Source of the DNA: Burkholderiaceae bacterium
GTDB lineage: Bacteria > Pseudomonadota > Gammaproteobacteria > Burkholderiales > Burkholderiaceae_C
Length of the DNA stretch: 64,000 nt
Direction of reading: 5' to 3'
NCBI GenBank assembly: GCA_024235895.1
Contig: JACKLM010000005.1
Span: forward strand, 265,894-329,893
How positions within the stretch are numbered: position 1 is the first letter of the stretch; every line of letters starts with the position of its first letter. The notes below the pieces were generated by a model that made no database searches, was not told the origin of the DNA, and saw only the letters and a list, made by a program, of their open reading frames with translations. Positions 28,995 through 36,692 of the stretch are shown piece after piece. The position numbers and the translations under genes are program-made.

Positions 28995-29083
28995 GGCGGC
29001 GGGTGCCCTTGCCCTCCATGTCCTCCGCCGTCGGCTTGCGCCGCCGGCTCCCCCTTTACTTGCGGGCAAGGGCACCCGCCGCC
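28995..29083. repeat. dispersed hairpin repeat, hairpin 1, copy A
   Basis: A 20-bp perfect inverted repeat (28995-29014 with 29064-29083) around a GC-rich loop of about 50 bases. The same element is at 32846-32939. The loop sequence is nearly identical, while one stem pair differs as G-C here and A-T there. No ORF of note. Confidence 0.75.
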
Positions 29084-29136
29084 CTCAGCAGGCCGCCGAA
29101 GTGGTATTCGACGGCCGAAAACCACTTGCGCCGGCA

Positions 29137-29371
29137 CGAAGCCGGGACCGGGACGGCCGGGGCGTGCGTGGGAGGCGCCGAGAAGCGCAGCCCTCCTGGC
29201 CGCGCGCGAAGCGCGCATCGTGAACTGACTCGCCGCCACTGTTTGAGCGGAGCGACCGAAGGGAGCGCAGCGAGTTCGGCGGCGGGCCAGGAGGGCGAGC
29301 ATCGCAGGGCAGTCGGCGCGAAGCGACGACCGCCTCCGCCGCGCGCACCGGTCGGCCCGGTCCCGGCTTCG
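29137..29371. repeat. dispersed hairpin repeat, hairpin 2, copy A, with nested inverted repeat
   Basis: Outer arms 29137-29160 and 29348-29371 pair at 22 of 24 positions; an inner perfect 11-bp inverted repeat lies at 29191-29201 and 29285-29295. The corresponding outer hairpin in copy B is at 32990-33051 with a much shorter loop. The 568 bases between the FadJ-like gene and the ligase hold nothing else recognisable. Confidence 0.7.
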
Positions 29372-29454
29372 CCGAGCTGCGCTTCGAAGTGGGGCCAGGG
29401 CGCCTCACAGCGGGCCCTCCCAAATCGCGGCGCTTCAATCCACACAACGTCCCC

Positions 29455-31191
29455 ATGATCGACCGCATGACCACGGACCCCCGCGCCCCTATGCCCGACT
29501 CGACGCTGGCCCTTCAGCGCCTGTACCAGCACGAGCGCGAGTCGGGCGACCGCGTGTGCATGGTGCAGCCCTACCCGGGCGCGGCCGCGGGGCGTGCGCC
29601 GGTGCGCGAACTGAGCTGGGCGCAGATGGCCGGCGAGGTGCGCCGCATGGCTTCGCACCTGAGGTCGCTGGACCTGCCGCCGGGCTCGGCGATCGCGATC
29701 GTGTCGAAGAACTGCGCCCACTGGATCATGGCCGACCTCGCGATCTGGATGGCCGGCCATGTCTCGGTGCCGCTGTACCCGACGCTGACCGCGGCGTCGG
29801 TGCGCTCGATCCTGGACCACTGCGACGCGCGGCTGCTGTTCGCCGGCAAGCTCGACGACTGGGCGGCGCAGCGCCCCGGCGTGCCGGAAGGGCTGCCGTG
29901 CATCGGCTTTCCCTACGACAGCACGCCCGGGCTGCCGGGCTGGGACGAGATCGTCGCGCGCTGCGAGCCGCTGGCCGGCGCGCCGCTGCGCCGCGGCGAC
30001 GAGCTGGCCACGATCATCTACACCTCGGGGACCACCGGCGAGCCCAAGGGCGTGATGCACAGCTTCGCCAACTTCGCCTGGGCGATCGGCTGGGGCATGC
30101 GGCGGATCGACTTCGGGGCCGAGGACCGCATGCTGAGCTACCTGCCGCTGGCGCATGTGGCCGAGCGCGTGCTGGTCGAGCACGGCATGCTGTACGCCGG
30201 CGCGCGGGTCTTCTTCGCCGAGTCGCTCGACACCTTCGCGCAGGACCTGCGGCGGGCGCGGCCGACGGTCTTCTTCTCGGTGCCGCGGCTGTGGCTCAAG
30301 TTCCAGCAGGGCGTGCACGCGCGGATCCCGCCGCAGCGGCTGGACCTTCTGCTGCGGCTGCCGCTGGTCGGCCGGCTGCTGGCGCGCAAGATCCTGCAGG
30401 GCATGGGGCTGGACGCCTGCCGCTACGCCGTCGGCGGTGCGTCGCCGATGCCGCTGGCGCTGCTGGCCTGGTACGAGCGGCTGGGGCTGCCGATCGTCGA
30501 GGTCTACGGGATGAGCGAGAACTGCGCGATCTCGCACTCGACCGTGCCCGGCGTGCGGCGGCCCGGCACCGTCGGCCAGCCCTACGACGGGGTCGAGGCG
30601 CGCGTCGACCCGGCCACGGGCGAGGTGCAGATGCGCAGCGGCGCGATGATGCTCGGCTACTACCGCGCCGACGCCGCCACGCGCGCGAGCTTCACCGACG
30701 ACGGCTGGCTGCGAACCGGTGACTGCGGCGAACTCGACGCCGAGGCCAACCTGCGCATCACCGGGCGGATCAAGGATATCTTCAAGTCGAGCAAGGGCAA
30801 GTATGTCGCGCCGGCAGCGATCGAGGATGCGCTGCTGGCCGACCCGATGGTCGAGGCCTGCTGCGTGGCCGGGGCCAGCCTGCCGCAGCCGCTGGCGGTG
30901 GTGCTGCTGCAACCCGAGGTCGCCGCGCGCGCCGCAGATGCGGCCGGCCGACGCACCATCGAGGACGCGATGCAGGCGCGGCTGGAGGCCGTCAATGCGG
31001 CCCTGGAGCCGCACGAGCGGCTGGCCTGCCTGGTGCTGACGACGGCGCCGTGGACGGTCGACAGCGGCATCGTCACGCCGACGATGAAGGTGCGCCGCGA
31101 CCGCATCGAGGCGCGCTTCGGCGCCCGCTATGCCGCCTGGGCCGAGCAGGGGCGGCACGTGGTGTGGGACACGCTCGACTCCACGCCCTAA
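29455..31191 (+). CDS. AMP-forming long-chain acyl-CoA ligase
   Basis: 578 aa from ATG 29455; ATGs at 29467 and 29491 are alternatives. ANL-family motifs: YTSGTTGEPKGVMHS (near residue 188), SYLPLAHVAERVLVEHGMLY, VEVYGMSENCAISHSTVPG, LRTGDCGELD, RITGRIKDIFKSSKGKYVAP. The DIFKSSKGKYVAP form is typical of long-chain acyl-CoA synthetases of the ACSBG/FAA type. It would activate the acid produced by the neighbouring aldehyde dehydrogenase; in the Atu cluster the equivalent is AtuH. Confidence 0.92.
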   Translation: MIDRMTTDPRAPMPDSTLALQRLYQHERESGDRVCMVQPYPGAAAGRAPVRELSWAQMAGEVRRMASHLRSLDLPPGSAIAIVSKNCAHWIMADLAIWMAGHVSVPLYPTLTAASVRSILDHCDARLLFAGKLDDWAAQRPGVPEGLPCIGFPYDSTPGLPGWDEIVARCEPLAGAPLRRGDELATIIYTSGTTGEPKGVMHSFANFAWAIGWGMRRIDFGAEDRMLSYLPLAHVAERVLVEHGMLYAGARVFFAESLDTFAQDLRRARPTVFFSVPRLWLKFQQGVHARIPPQRLDLLLRLPLVGRLLARKILQGMGLDACRYAVGGASPMPLALLAWYERLGLPIVEVYGMSENCAISHSTVPGVRRPGTVGQPYDGVEARVDPATGEVQMRSGAMMLGYYRADAATRASFTDDGWLRTGDCGELDAEANLRITGRIKDIFKSSKGKYVAPAAIEDALLADPMVEACCVAGASLPQPLAVVLLQPEVAARAADAAGRRTIEDAMQARLEAVNAALEPHERLACLVLTTAPWTVDSGIVTPTMKVRRDRIEARFGARYAAWAEQGRHVVWDTLDSTP

Positions 31192-31304
31192 TCCGGGTTG
31201 CCCGGAGCTGGCATCATGTTTAAGTTGTTCGCGCCGGCCGCAGCTAAAAAGGAGCCGGGCGCGTCCCACCCCGCGGCCCCCGAACCCACGACCGGAGCCC
31301 GACG

Positions 31305-32729
31305 ATGAAGATGACCGACCTGCCGCTGGCCGAGCGGCTGCACGCCGCGCTCGCGCAGCAGCGTGCCTCGTATCGCGCGCATCCGGTGCCGAGCCATGCC
31401 GAGCGGCGCGAGGACCTGAAGCAGCTGCGCGCCTTCCTGCGCGACCACGAGCGCGCGCTGTGCGACGCGGTGAATGCCGACTACGGGCATCGCTCGCAGG
31501 TCGAGACCCGGCTGACCGAGATCGCGCCGGCGATCGACGGCATCGCCCATGTGCTCGGGCATCTGAAGGACTGGATGAGCCCGCAGCGGCGCAGCGTCGA
31601 CTGGCTGAGCTTCCCCGGCGCGAGCAACCGGCTGATCCCGCAGCCGCTCGGGGTCGTCGGTGCGATCGTGCCGTGGAACTTCCCGGTCAACCTGAGCTTC
31701 GTGCCGCTGACCTACATCTTCGCCGCCGGCAACCGCGCGATGGTGAAGATGAGCGAGAACTCGCGCCACCTCGCGGCGCTGCTGATCGACAAGATCCCGG
31801 CCTACTTCCCGCCCGAGAAGCTGCAGTTCTTCGACGAGACCGGCGGCGTCGGGGTCGAGTTCTCGAAGCTGCCGTTCGACCACCTGCTGTTCACCGGTTC
31901 GGGCGCGACCGGGCGCAAGGTGATGGCCGCGGCCGCCGACAACCTGTGCCCGGTGACGCTGGAGCTGGGCGGCAAGTCGCCGGCGATCGTGTTCGACGAC
32001 TTCCCGCTGAAGACCGCGGCCGAGCGCATCCTGTTCGTCAAGTGCCTGAACGCCGGGCAGATCTGCACCACCGTCGACCACGCGTGGATCCCGCGCGCCA
32101 AGGTCGACGAGTTCGTGCGGCTGGCCAAGCAGATCGTGCCGGCGCGCTACCGCGCGCTCGATTCGGCCGACTACACCTCGGTCATCGACCGCCGTGCCTA
32201 CGACCGCCTCATGGCGGCGCTGGACGAGGCGCGCGAGCGCGGCGCCACCGTGATCCCGCTGCTGCCCGGGCCGGCGGTGGACGAGGCGCGGCACCGGATC
32301 GCGCCGCACCTGGTGCTCGATGCACCGATGGATTCGGCGCTGATGAAGCGCGAGATCTTCGGCCCCATCCTGCCGGTGCACGGCTACGACGAGATCGGCG
32401 AGGTGATCGACGCCATCAACGCCGGCGACCGGCCGCTGGCGGTCTACCCCTTCAGCCACGACCGCCGGCGCGTCGATCACATCCTGAACCACGTGATGTC
32501 GGGCGGGGTGTCGGTCAACGACGCGCTGTTCCACGTCGCGCAGCACGACCTGCCGTTCGGTGGTGTCGGCAGCTCGGGCATGGGCCACTACCACGGCCGC
32601 GAGGGTTTCGAGACCTTCTCCAAGATGCGCCCGGTCTTCCACCAGGCGCGCTGGTCGGCGCTTCAACTCATCGGCCCGCCGTATGGGCGTTTCGCGGAGA
32701 TGATGCTGAAGTTCTTGATCGGTAAGTGA
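31305..32729 (+). CDS. aldehyde dehydrogenase, coniferyl-aldehyde dehydrogenase-like
   Basis: 474 aa. Rossmann and catalytic features of the ALDH superfamily: VVGAIVPWNFPVNLSFVPL, FTGSGATGRKVMAAAA, catalytic Glu in TLELGGKSPAIV, catalytic Cys in NAGQICTTVDH, and EIFGPILPVHGYD, LPFGGVGSSGMGHYHG. A C-terminal hydrophobic tail follows (SALQLIGPPYGRFAEMMLKF), as in the CalB/membrane-associated subgroup. Together with the ligase it would turn a terpenoid or aliphatic aldehyde into acyl-CoA. The 113-base upstream gap includes a short AT-richer stretch near 31215-31250 that may hold a promoter. Confidence 0.93.
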   Translation: MKMTDLPLAERLHAALAQQRASYRAHPVPSHAERREDLKQLRAFLRDHERALCDAVNADYGHRSQVETRLTEIAPAIDGIAHVLGHLKDWMSPQRRSVDWLSFPGASNRLIPQPLGVVGAIVPWNFPVNLSFVPLTYIFAAGNRAMVKMSENSRHLAALLIDKIPAYFPPEKLQFFDETGGVGVEFSKLPFDHLLFTGSGATGRKVMAAAADNLCPVTLELGGKSPAIVFDDFPLKTAAERILFVKCLNAGQICTTVDHAWIPRAKVDEFVRLAKQIVPARYRALDSADYTSVIDRRAYDRLMAALDEARERGATVIPLLPGPAVDEARHRIAPHLVLDAPMDSALMKREIFGPILPVHGYDEIGEVIDAINAGDRPLAVYPFSHDRRRVDHILNHVMSGGVSVNDALFHVAQHDLPFGGVGSSGMGHYHGREGFETFSKMRPVFHQARWSALQLIGPPYGRFAEMMLKFLIGK

Positions 32730-32845
32730 GGGGATCGCCGTCACGCTCGGACGGCGGCCGGTGGGGGGCTTCCTGCGGATTGCCTCGGTAGCTTCGGAGC
32801 GATCGAACGTCTGCGGTTCTTCGCCGTGCCACCCGTACGCGAGCC

Positions 32846-32939
32846 GAGGACGGCGGGTACCCTTGCCCTCCATGTCCTCCGCCGTCGGCTGCGCCGCCGG
32901 CTCCCCCTTTACTTACGGGCAAGGGCACCCGCCGTCCTC
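32846..32939. repeat. dispersed hairpin repeat, hairpin 1, copy B
   Basis: Arms 32846-32868 and 32917-32939 pair at 22 of 23 positions. Loop almost identical to copy A at 28995-29083. The stem is longer by a few pairs and carries a compensated G-C to A-T change relative to copy A. Confidence 0.75.
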
Positions 32940-32989
32940 GGCAGGCTACCGCAGTGGTTTTCGAGGGATCGAGTACCACAGTCGTATCG

Positions 32990-33051
32990 CGAAGCCGGCA
33001 GCGGGCCGACCGGTGCACGCAGCGGAGGCGGTCGGTCCGCTGCCGGCTTCG
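32990..33051. repeat. dispersed hairpin repeat, hairpin 2, copy B
   Basis: Arms 32990-33012 and 33029-33051 pair at 22 of 23 positions (the odd one is a G-U pair in RNA). Relative to copy A, two stem pairs are swapped with their partners (G-C to C-G and C-G to G-C). The rest of 32730-33086 shows no gene. Confidence 0.75.
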
Positions 33052-33086
33052 CTGCGCAGAGCGTCGCAGCGACCAATAATCCAAAA

Positions 33087-33116
33087 TTGGACATAGCGAA
33101 ACTGTACGTCCATAAT
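33087..33116 (+). promoter_or_regulatory. promoter and putative operator of the toxin-antitoxin pair
   Basis: AT-rich island: -35 TTGGAC (33087-33092), -10 CATAAT (33111-33116), spacer 18 bp. The inverted pair TGGAC (33088-33092) and GTCCA (33109-33113) overlaps both hexamers, and TCCAA-AA-TTGGA lies just upstream (33080-33091), suitable sites for autorepression. Transcription would begin near 33123, at or just before the second ATG. Confidence 0.6.
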
Positions 33117-33549
33117 GGGATTTATGCTGACCGCACGAGAACCCATCCCGGCCTTCGCCGCGGCCACCATAGACCCCCAGCGCATGGCCGCTGCCGGGCT
33201 GCGCGCCTTCGTGCGGATCGCGCAGGCCTGGCAGCTCAGCGTCGACGAGCAGCTCAGTCTCCTGGGGCAGCCGCCGAGGTCGACCTTCTTCGCCTGGCGC
33301 AAGCACCCGGATCGCGCGCAACTGCCGCGCGACACGCTGGAGCGCCTGTCCTGCTTGCTGGGTATCTACAAGGCGCTGCAGATCCTGCTGCCCGACCCAA
33401 CTGCCGCCGACGCCTGGGTGCGCAAGCCCAACACCGCCGCCCCCTTCGGCGGCCGAAGCGCGCTGGCGCACATGCTGGGCGGCAACGTCGCCGACCTCTA
33501 CGTCGTGCGCCGCTACCTCGACGGCGTCAGGGGCGGCGGCTGGTCGTGA
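33115..33549 (+). CDS. Xre/MbcA/ParS-type antitoxin (DUF2384)
   Basis: 144 aa. An N-terminal Xre-like helix-turn-helix region (LRAFVRIAQAWQLSVDEQLS, LLGQPPRSTFFAWRK) and the C-terminal DUF2384 domain (LGIYKALQILLPDPTAADAW, NTAAPFGGRSALAHMLGG, VRRYLDGVRGGGW). Such antitoxins neutralise RES-domain toxins and repress their own promoter. Two starts are possible, 33115 and 33124; the -10 box overlaps the first, so a near-leaderless start at 33124 is attractive. The toxin start overlaps the stop (GTGA). Confidence 0.93.
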   Translation: MGFMLTAREPIPAFAAATIDPQRMAAAGLRAFVRIAQAWQLSVDEQLSLLGQPPRSTFFAWRKHPDRAQLPRDTLERLSCLLGIYKALQILLPDPTAADAWVRKPNTAAPFGGRSALAHMLGGNVADLYVVRRYLDGVRGGGWS

Positions 33550-34274
33550 GCGCGGTATCCGGGGCGAAGGTGCCCGACGTGCCGGACGACGCCGACGCAG
33601 CCTCGCCGGCCGACCCGCCGCTGCGCCGCGTGCGCTGGGAGCGTGCCTGCCGCATCGTGCCGACGCGCCACCCCTCCGTCTACCTGTTCGACCGCGTCGC
33701 CGATGCCGAGGACTTCGACGCCCTCTATGCGCTCGAGGCGATGAGCAACGAGCGGCTGCGCGACGAGACCGGGCAGATCCAGCGCGTGCCGAGCGCCGAC
33801 CGGGTCTACGGCCCCGGCAGCGGGCCGATCATGGCCGCGTTCACGCATGTGAACCCTCTGGGCAGCCGCTTCTCGGACGGCGCCTACGGCGTCTTCTACG
33901 CCGCGCGCGACCGTGCCACCGCCATCGCCGAGACCGCCTACCACCACGCGCGCTTCCTCGCCGCCACTGCCGAGCCGCCGATGCACCTGCCGATGCGGCT
34001 GTACCAGGTCGGCGTCGACGCCCGGCTGCACGACCTGCGGCACGGCTTCGACGCCGAGCACGACCCGGCGGACTACGCGGCCGCGCGCTCGCTCGGTGCC
34101 CGGCTGCGCAGCGCGGGGTCGGCCGGCGTCGCCTACCGCAGCGTGCGCCACGCCGGCGGGCAGTGCGTCGGCCTGTTTCGCCCGCGTGGCGCCAGCGGCT
34201 GCGTGCACGCCGCGATCCTGCTCTACGCCTGGGATGGCGCGCGCTTCGGCGACATCTACGAGAAGCTGGCGTGA
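33546..34274 (+). CDS. RES-domain toxin (NAD+-degrading, MbcT-like)
   Basis: 242 aa. The RES signature is clear: Arg and Ser/Glu positions in GSRFSDGAYGVFYAA and TAIAETAYHHARFL, followed by ADYAAARSLGARLRSAGSAG and GVAYRSVRHAGGQCVGLFRP. Characterised RES toxins degrade NAD+ by phosphorolysis or hydrolysis. The first 25 residues are acidic and not part of the domain. Translation is coupled to the antitoxin by the GTGA overlap. Confidence 0.93.
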   Translation: MSAVSGAKVPDVPDDADAASPADPPLRRVRWERACRIVPTRHPSVYLFDRVADAEDFDALYALEAMSNERLRDETGQIQRVPSADRVYGPGSGPIMAAFTHVNPLGSRFSDGAYGVFYAARDRATAIAETAYHHARFLAATAEPPMHLPMRLYQVGVDARLHDLRHGFDAEHDPADYAAARSLGARLRSAGSAGVAYRSVRHAGGQCVGLFRPRGASGCVHAAILLYAWDGARFGDIYEKLA

Positions 34275-34326
34275 CACGGCGGCCTTGCGCGACCACGACC
34301 GTGGTGCACCTGCGAAGGGGCTGGCG

Positions 34327-35049
34327 ATGAACCCGGCGGCACGCTTCGACCGGCTCGATGCGCTGCGCGGCACCGCGATGGTGTGGATGGCGCTGTTCCA
34401 CTTCGCGTTCGACCTCAATCACTACGGGCTGCTCGACCCGCGCCAGGATTTCTACCGCGACCCGCTGTGGACGCTGCAGCGCACCGCGATCGTCAGCCTG
34501 TTCCTGCTCAGCGCCGGCATCGGCCAGGCGGTGGCGGCGCAGGCGGGGCAGGGCTGGGCGCGCTTCGGGCGCCGCTGGTTGCAGATCGCGGGCTGCGCGC
34601 TGCTCGTCAGCATCGGCTCGGCGTGGATGTTCCCGCGCAGCTGGATCTCCTTCGGCGTGCTGCACGGCATCGCGCTGATGCTCGTCGTCGTGCGGATGAC
34701 CGCCGGCTGGGGGGCCTGGCGCTGGCCGCTCGGGCTGGTGGCGATCCTGCTGCCGCAGTGGGTCGCGCATCCGTTCTTCGACAGCCGCTGGACCAACTGG
34801 GTCGGGCTGGTCACGCACAAGCCGGTGACCGAGGACTTCGTGCCGCTGCTGCCGTGGCTCGGCGTGATGGTGTGGGGCGCGGCAGCCGGCCAGTGGCTGC
34901 TCGCGCACCGGCGCAGCTGGCTCGCCGGCGGCGTGGCGCGGCCTCTCGCGCCGCTGGCGGCACTCGGGCGCTGGCCGCTGAGCTTCTACATGCTGCACCA
35001 GCCGCTGCTGATCGGCGCCATCATGGCGTGGACGACAATCGCGCGATGA
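34327..35049 (+). CDS. DUF1624 membrane protein (heparan-alpha-glucosaminide N-acetyltransferase-like)
   Basis: 240 aa with about seven hydrophobic segments. The N-terminal signature RFDRLDALRGTAMVWMALFH, FAFDLNHYG with His and Asn in the membrane is that of DUF1624/HGSNAT catalytic-domain proteins, which resemble OpgC/acyltransferase-3 membrane enzymes. The C-terminus has LSFYMLHQPLLIG, another family motif. A role in acylating a cell-surface or periplasmic compound is inferred. Its stop overlaps the rlmB start (ATGA). Confidence 0.87.
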   Translation: MNPAARFDRLDALRGTAMVWMALFHFAFDLNHYGLLDPRQDFYRDPLWTLQRTAIVSLFLLSAGIGQAVAAQAGQGWARFGRRWLQIAGCALLVSIGSAWMFPRSWISFGVLHGIALMLVVVRMTAGWGAWRWPLGLVAILLPQWVAHPFFDSRWTNWVGLVTHKPVTEDFVPLLPWLGVMVWGAAAGQWLLAHRRSWLAGGVARPLAPLAALGRWPLSFYMLHQPLLIGAIMAWTTIAR

Positions 35050-35804
35050 AGCCCGGCATCCTGTACGGATTCCACGCCGTCACGGTGCGGCTGAAGACCG
35101 CACCCGAGTCGGTCGAGCAGGTCCACGTCGACGCCACGCGACGCGACGCCCGCATGCGCCAGTTCGTGCAGCGCGTGCGGGACAGCGGCGTCGAGCTGGT
35201 CGACAGCGACGACGCGCGGCTGACGCGGATGTCCGGCGGGCCGCGTCACCAGGGCGTGGTCGCGCGCGTCAAGCCGCTCGCGCCTCGGCATTCGCTGGAC
35301 GACGTGCTCGACGAGGTCGCCGCCGCCGGCAAGGGGCCGCCGCTGGTGCTGGTGCTCGACGGCGTGACCGACCCGCACAACCTCGGCGCCTGCCTGCGCG
35401 TGGCCGACGGTGCCGGCGCGCACGCGGTGATCGCGCCGCGCGACCATGCGGTGGGCCTGAACGCCACCGTGGCCAAGGTCGCCAGCGGCGCGGCCGAGAC
35501 CGTGCCCTACCTGATGGTGACCAACCTCGCGCGCACGCTCGGCGAGCTCAAGGAGCGCGACATCGTCGTCGTCGGCACGAGCGACGATGCCGAGCTCACG
35601 CTGTACGAGCTGGACCTCAGCGGCCCGGTCGCGCTGGTGCTCGGTGCCGAGGGCGCGGGCATGCGCCAGCTCACGCGCAAGACCTGCGACCGGCTCGTGC
35701 GCATTCCGATGGCCGGCGCGGTCGAGAGCCTCAACGTCTCGGTCGCGTCGGCCGTCTGCCTGTACGAGGCGCTGCGGCAGCGGCGGGCCGCGGCCAAGCG
35801 CTGA
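35046..35804 (+). CDS. rlmB: 23S rRNA 2'-O-methyltransferase RlmB (G2251)
   Basis: 252 aa SpoU/TrmH-family enzyme. N-terminal substrate-binding domain ILYGFHAVTVRLKTAPESVE; catalytic knot domain with motif 1 LDGVTDPHNLGACLRVADGA (the Asn/Arg region), motif 2 LVLGAEGAGMRQL and motif 3 IPMAGAVESLNVSVASAVCL. Methylates G2251 in the ribosomal P-loop. Coupled to the upstream DUF1624 gene by an ATGA overlap. Confidence 0.96.
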   Translation: MKPGILYGFHAVTVRLKTAPESVEQVHVDATRRDARMRQFVQRVRDSGVELVDSDDARLTRMSGGPRHQGVVARVKPLAPRHSLDDVLDEVAAAGKGPPLVLVLDGVTDPHNLGACLRVADGAGAHAVIAPRDHAVGLNATVAKVASGAAETVPYLMVTNLARTLGELKERDIVVVGTSDDAELTLYELDLSGPVALVLGAEGAGMRQLTRKTCDRLVRIPMAGAVESLNVSVASAVCLYEALRQRRAAAKR

Positions 35805-35822
35805 CGCAGCGAGGCGGCGGCG

Positions 35823-36599
35823 ATGGACGGGTCGGCCGTGTCGGCGACCGGCGCGCCCGACGCGGCGACGATCGCGCGCTGGCGCGTCGAGCTCGCGCGC
35901 GCCGCGCGCGTGTGCGTGCTGACCGGCGCCGGGATGTCGGCTGAGAGCGGCATCCCGACCTTCCGCGATGCGATGAGCGGGCTGTGGTCGCGCTTCGACC
36001 CGGCCGAGCTCGCCAGCGAGCCGGGCTATCGCGCCGACCCGGCGCGCGTGTGGGACTGGTACGCCGAGCGCCGCGCGGGCGTGCGGCGGGCGCAGCCGAA
36101 TGCCGGCCATCTGGCGTTGGCGGGCTTCGCCGCGCGCCGCCCCGGCGTGCTGACGCTGGTGACGCAGAACGTCGACGACTTGCACCAGCGCGCCGGCCAG
36201 ATCGATGCGATCCGGCTGCACGGCGACATCGGCACCGACCGCTGGCTGGACCGCTGCCCGCGCCGCGAGCCTTGCGACCCTTCGCGCGCCGTGCCCGGCC
36301 GACCGCCGCGCTGCGCCGAGTGCGGCAACCTGGTGCGCCCGGGGGTGGTCTGGTTCGGCGAGATGCTGCCCGCCGGGGCGCTCGACACGGCCGAGCGCGC
36401 GGCCGCGGCGTGCGAGCTGATGCTCGTCGTCGGCACCTCGGGCGCGGTCTGGCCGGCTGCCGGTCTGGCCTCGATCGCCCGCGACGCCGGCGCGCGGGTG
36501 CTGATCGTCAACCCGCAGGCCAGCGAGATCGACGCGGCTGCGCACGCGGTGCTGCGCGGCACGGCGGCGGTCTTGCTGCCGTTGCTGCTGGCGGCGTGA
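35823..36599 (+). CDS. NAD-dependent protein deacylase (sirtuin, SIR2 family)
   Basis: 258 aa. NAD-binding motif LTGAGMSAESGIPTFRD, TQNVDDLHQRAG, catalytic His in RLHGDIG and two Cys pairs for zinc (RCPRREPC and RCAECG), then VGTSGAVWPAAGL. CobB-like proteins remove acetyl, succinyl or propionyl groups from lysines, often on acyl-CoA synthetases. The Tyr/Arg pair that marks desuccinylases (YxxR) is not obvious: the region reads GLWSRFDPAELAS. It lies 18 bases after rlmB and is likely in the same transcript. Confidence 0.92.
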   Translation: MDGSAVSATGAPDAATIARWRVELARAARVCVLTGAGMSAESGIPTFRDAMSGLWSRFDPAELASEPGYRADPARVWDWYAERRAGVRRAQPNAGHLALAGFAARRPGVLTLVTQNVDDLHQRAGQIDAIRLHGDIGTDRWLDRCPRREPCDPSRAVPGRPPRCAECGNLVRPGVVWFGEMLPAGALDTAERAAAACELMLVVGTSGAVWPAAGLASIARDAGARVLIVNPQASEIDAAAHAVLRGTAAVLLPLLLAA

Positions 36600-36692
36600 G
36601 CCGCTGCGCCTGGCGTCGAGTCGGCGCGGCCACCCGCGACCCTGGCCGGGCAGCGGGATCGCGCGAGGCGCCGTTTTCCGATCAGGCGCTCC

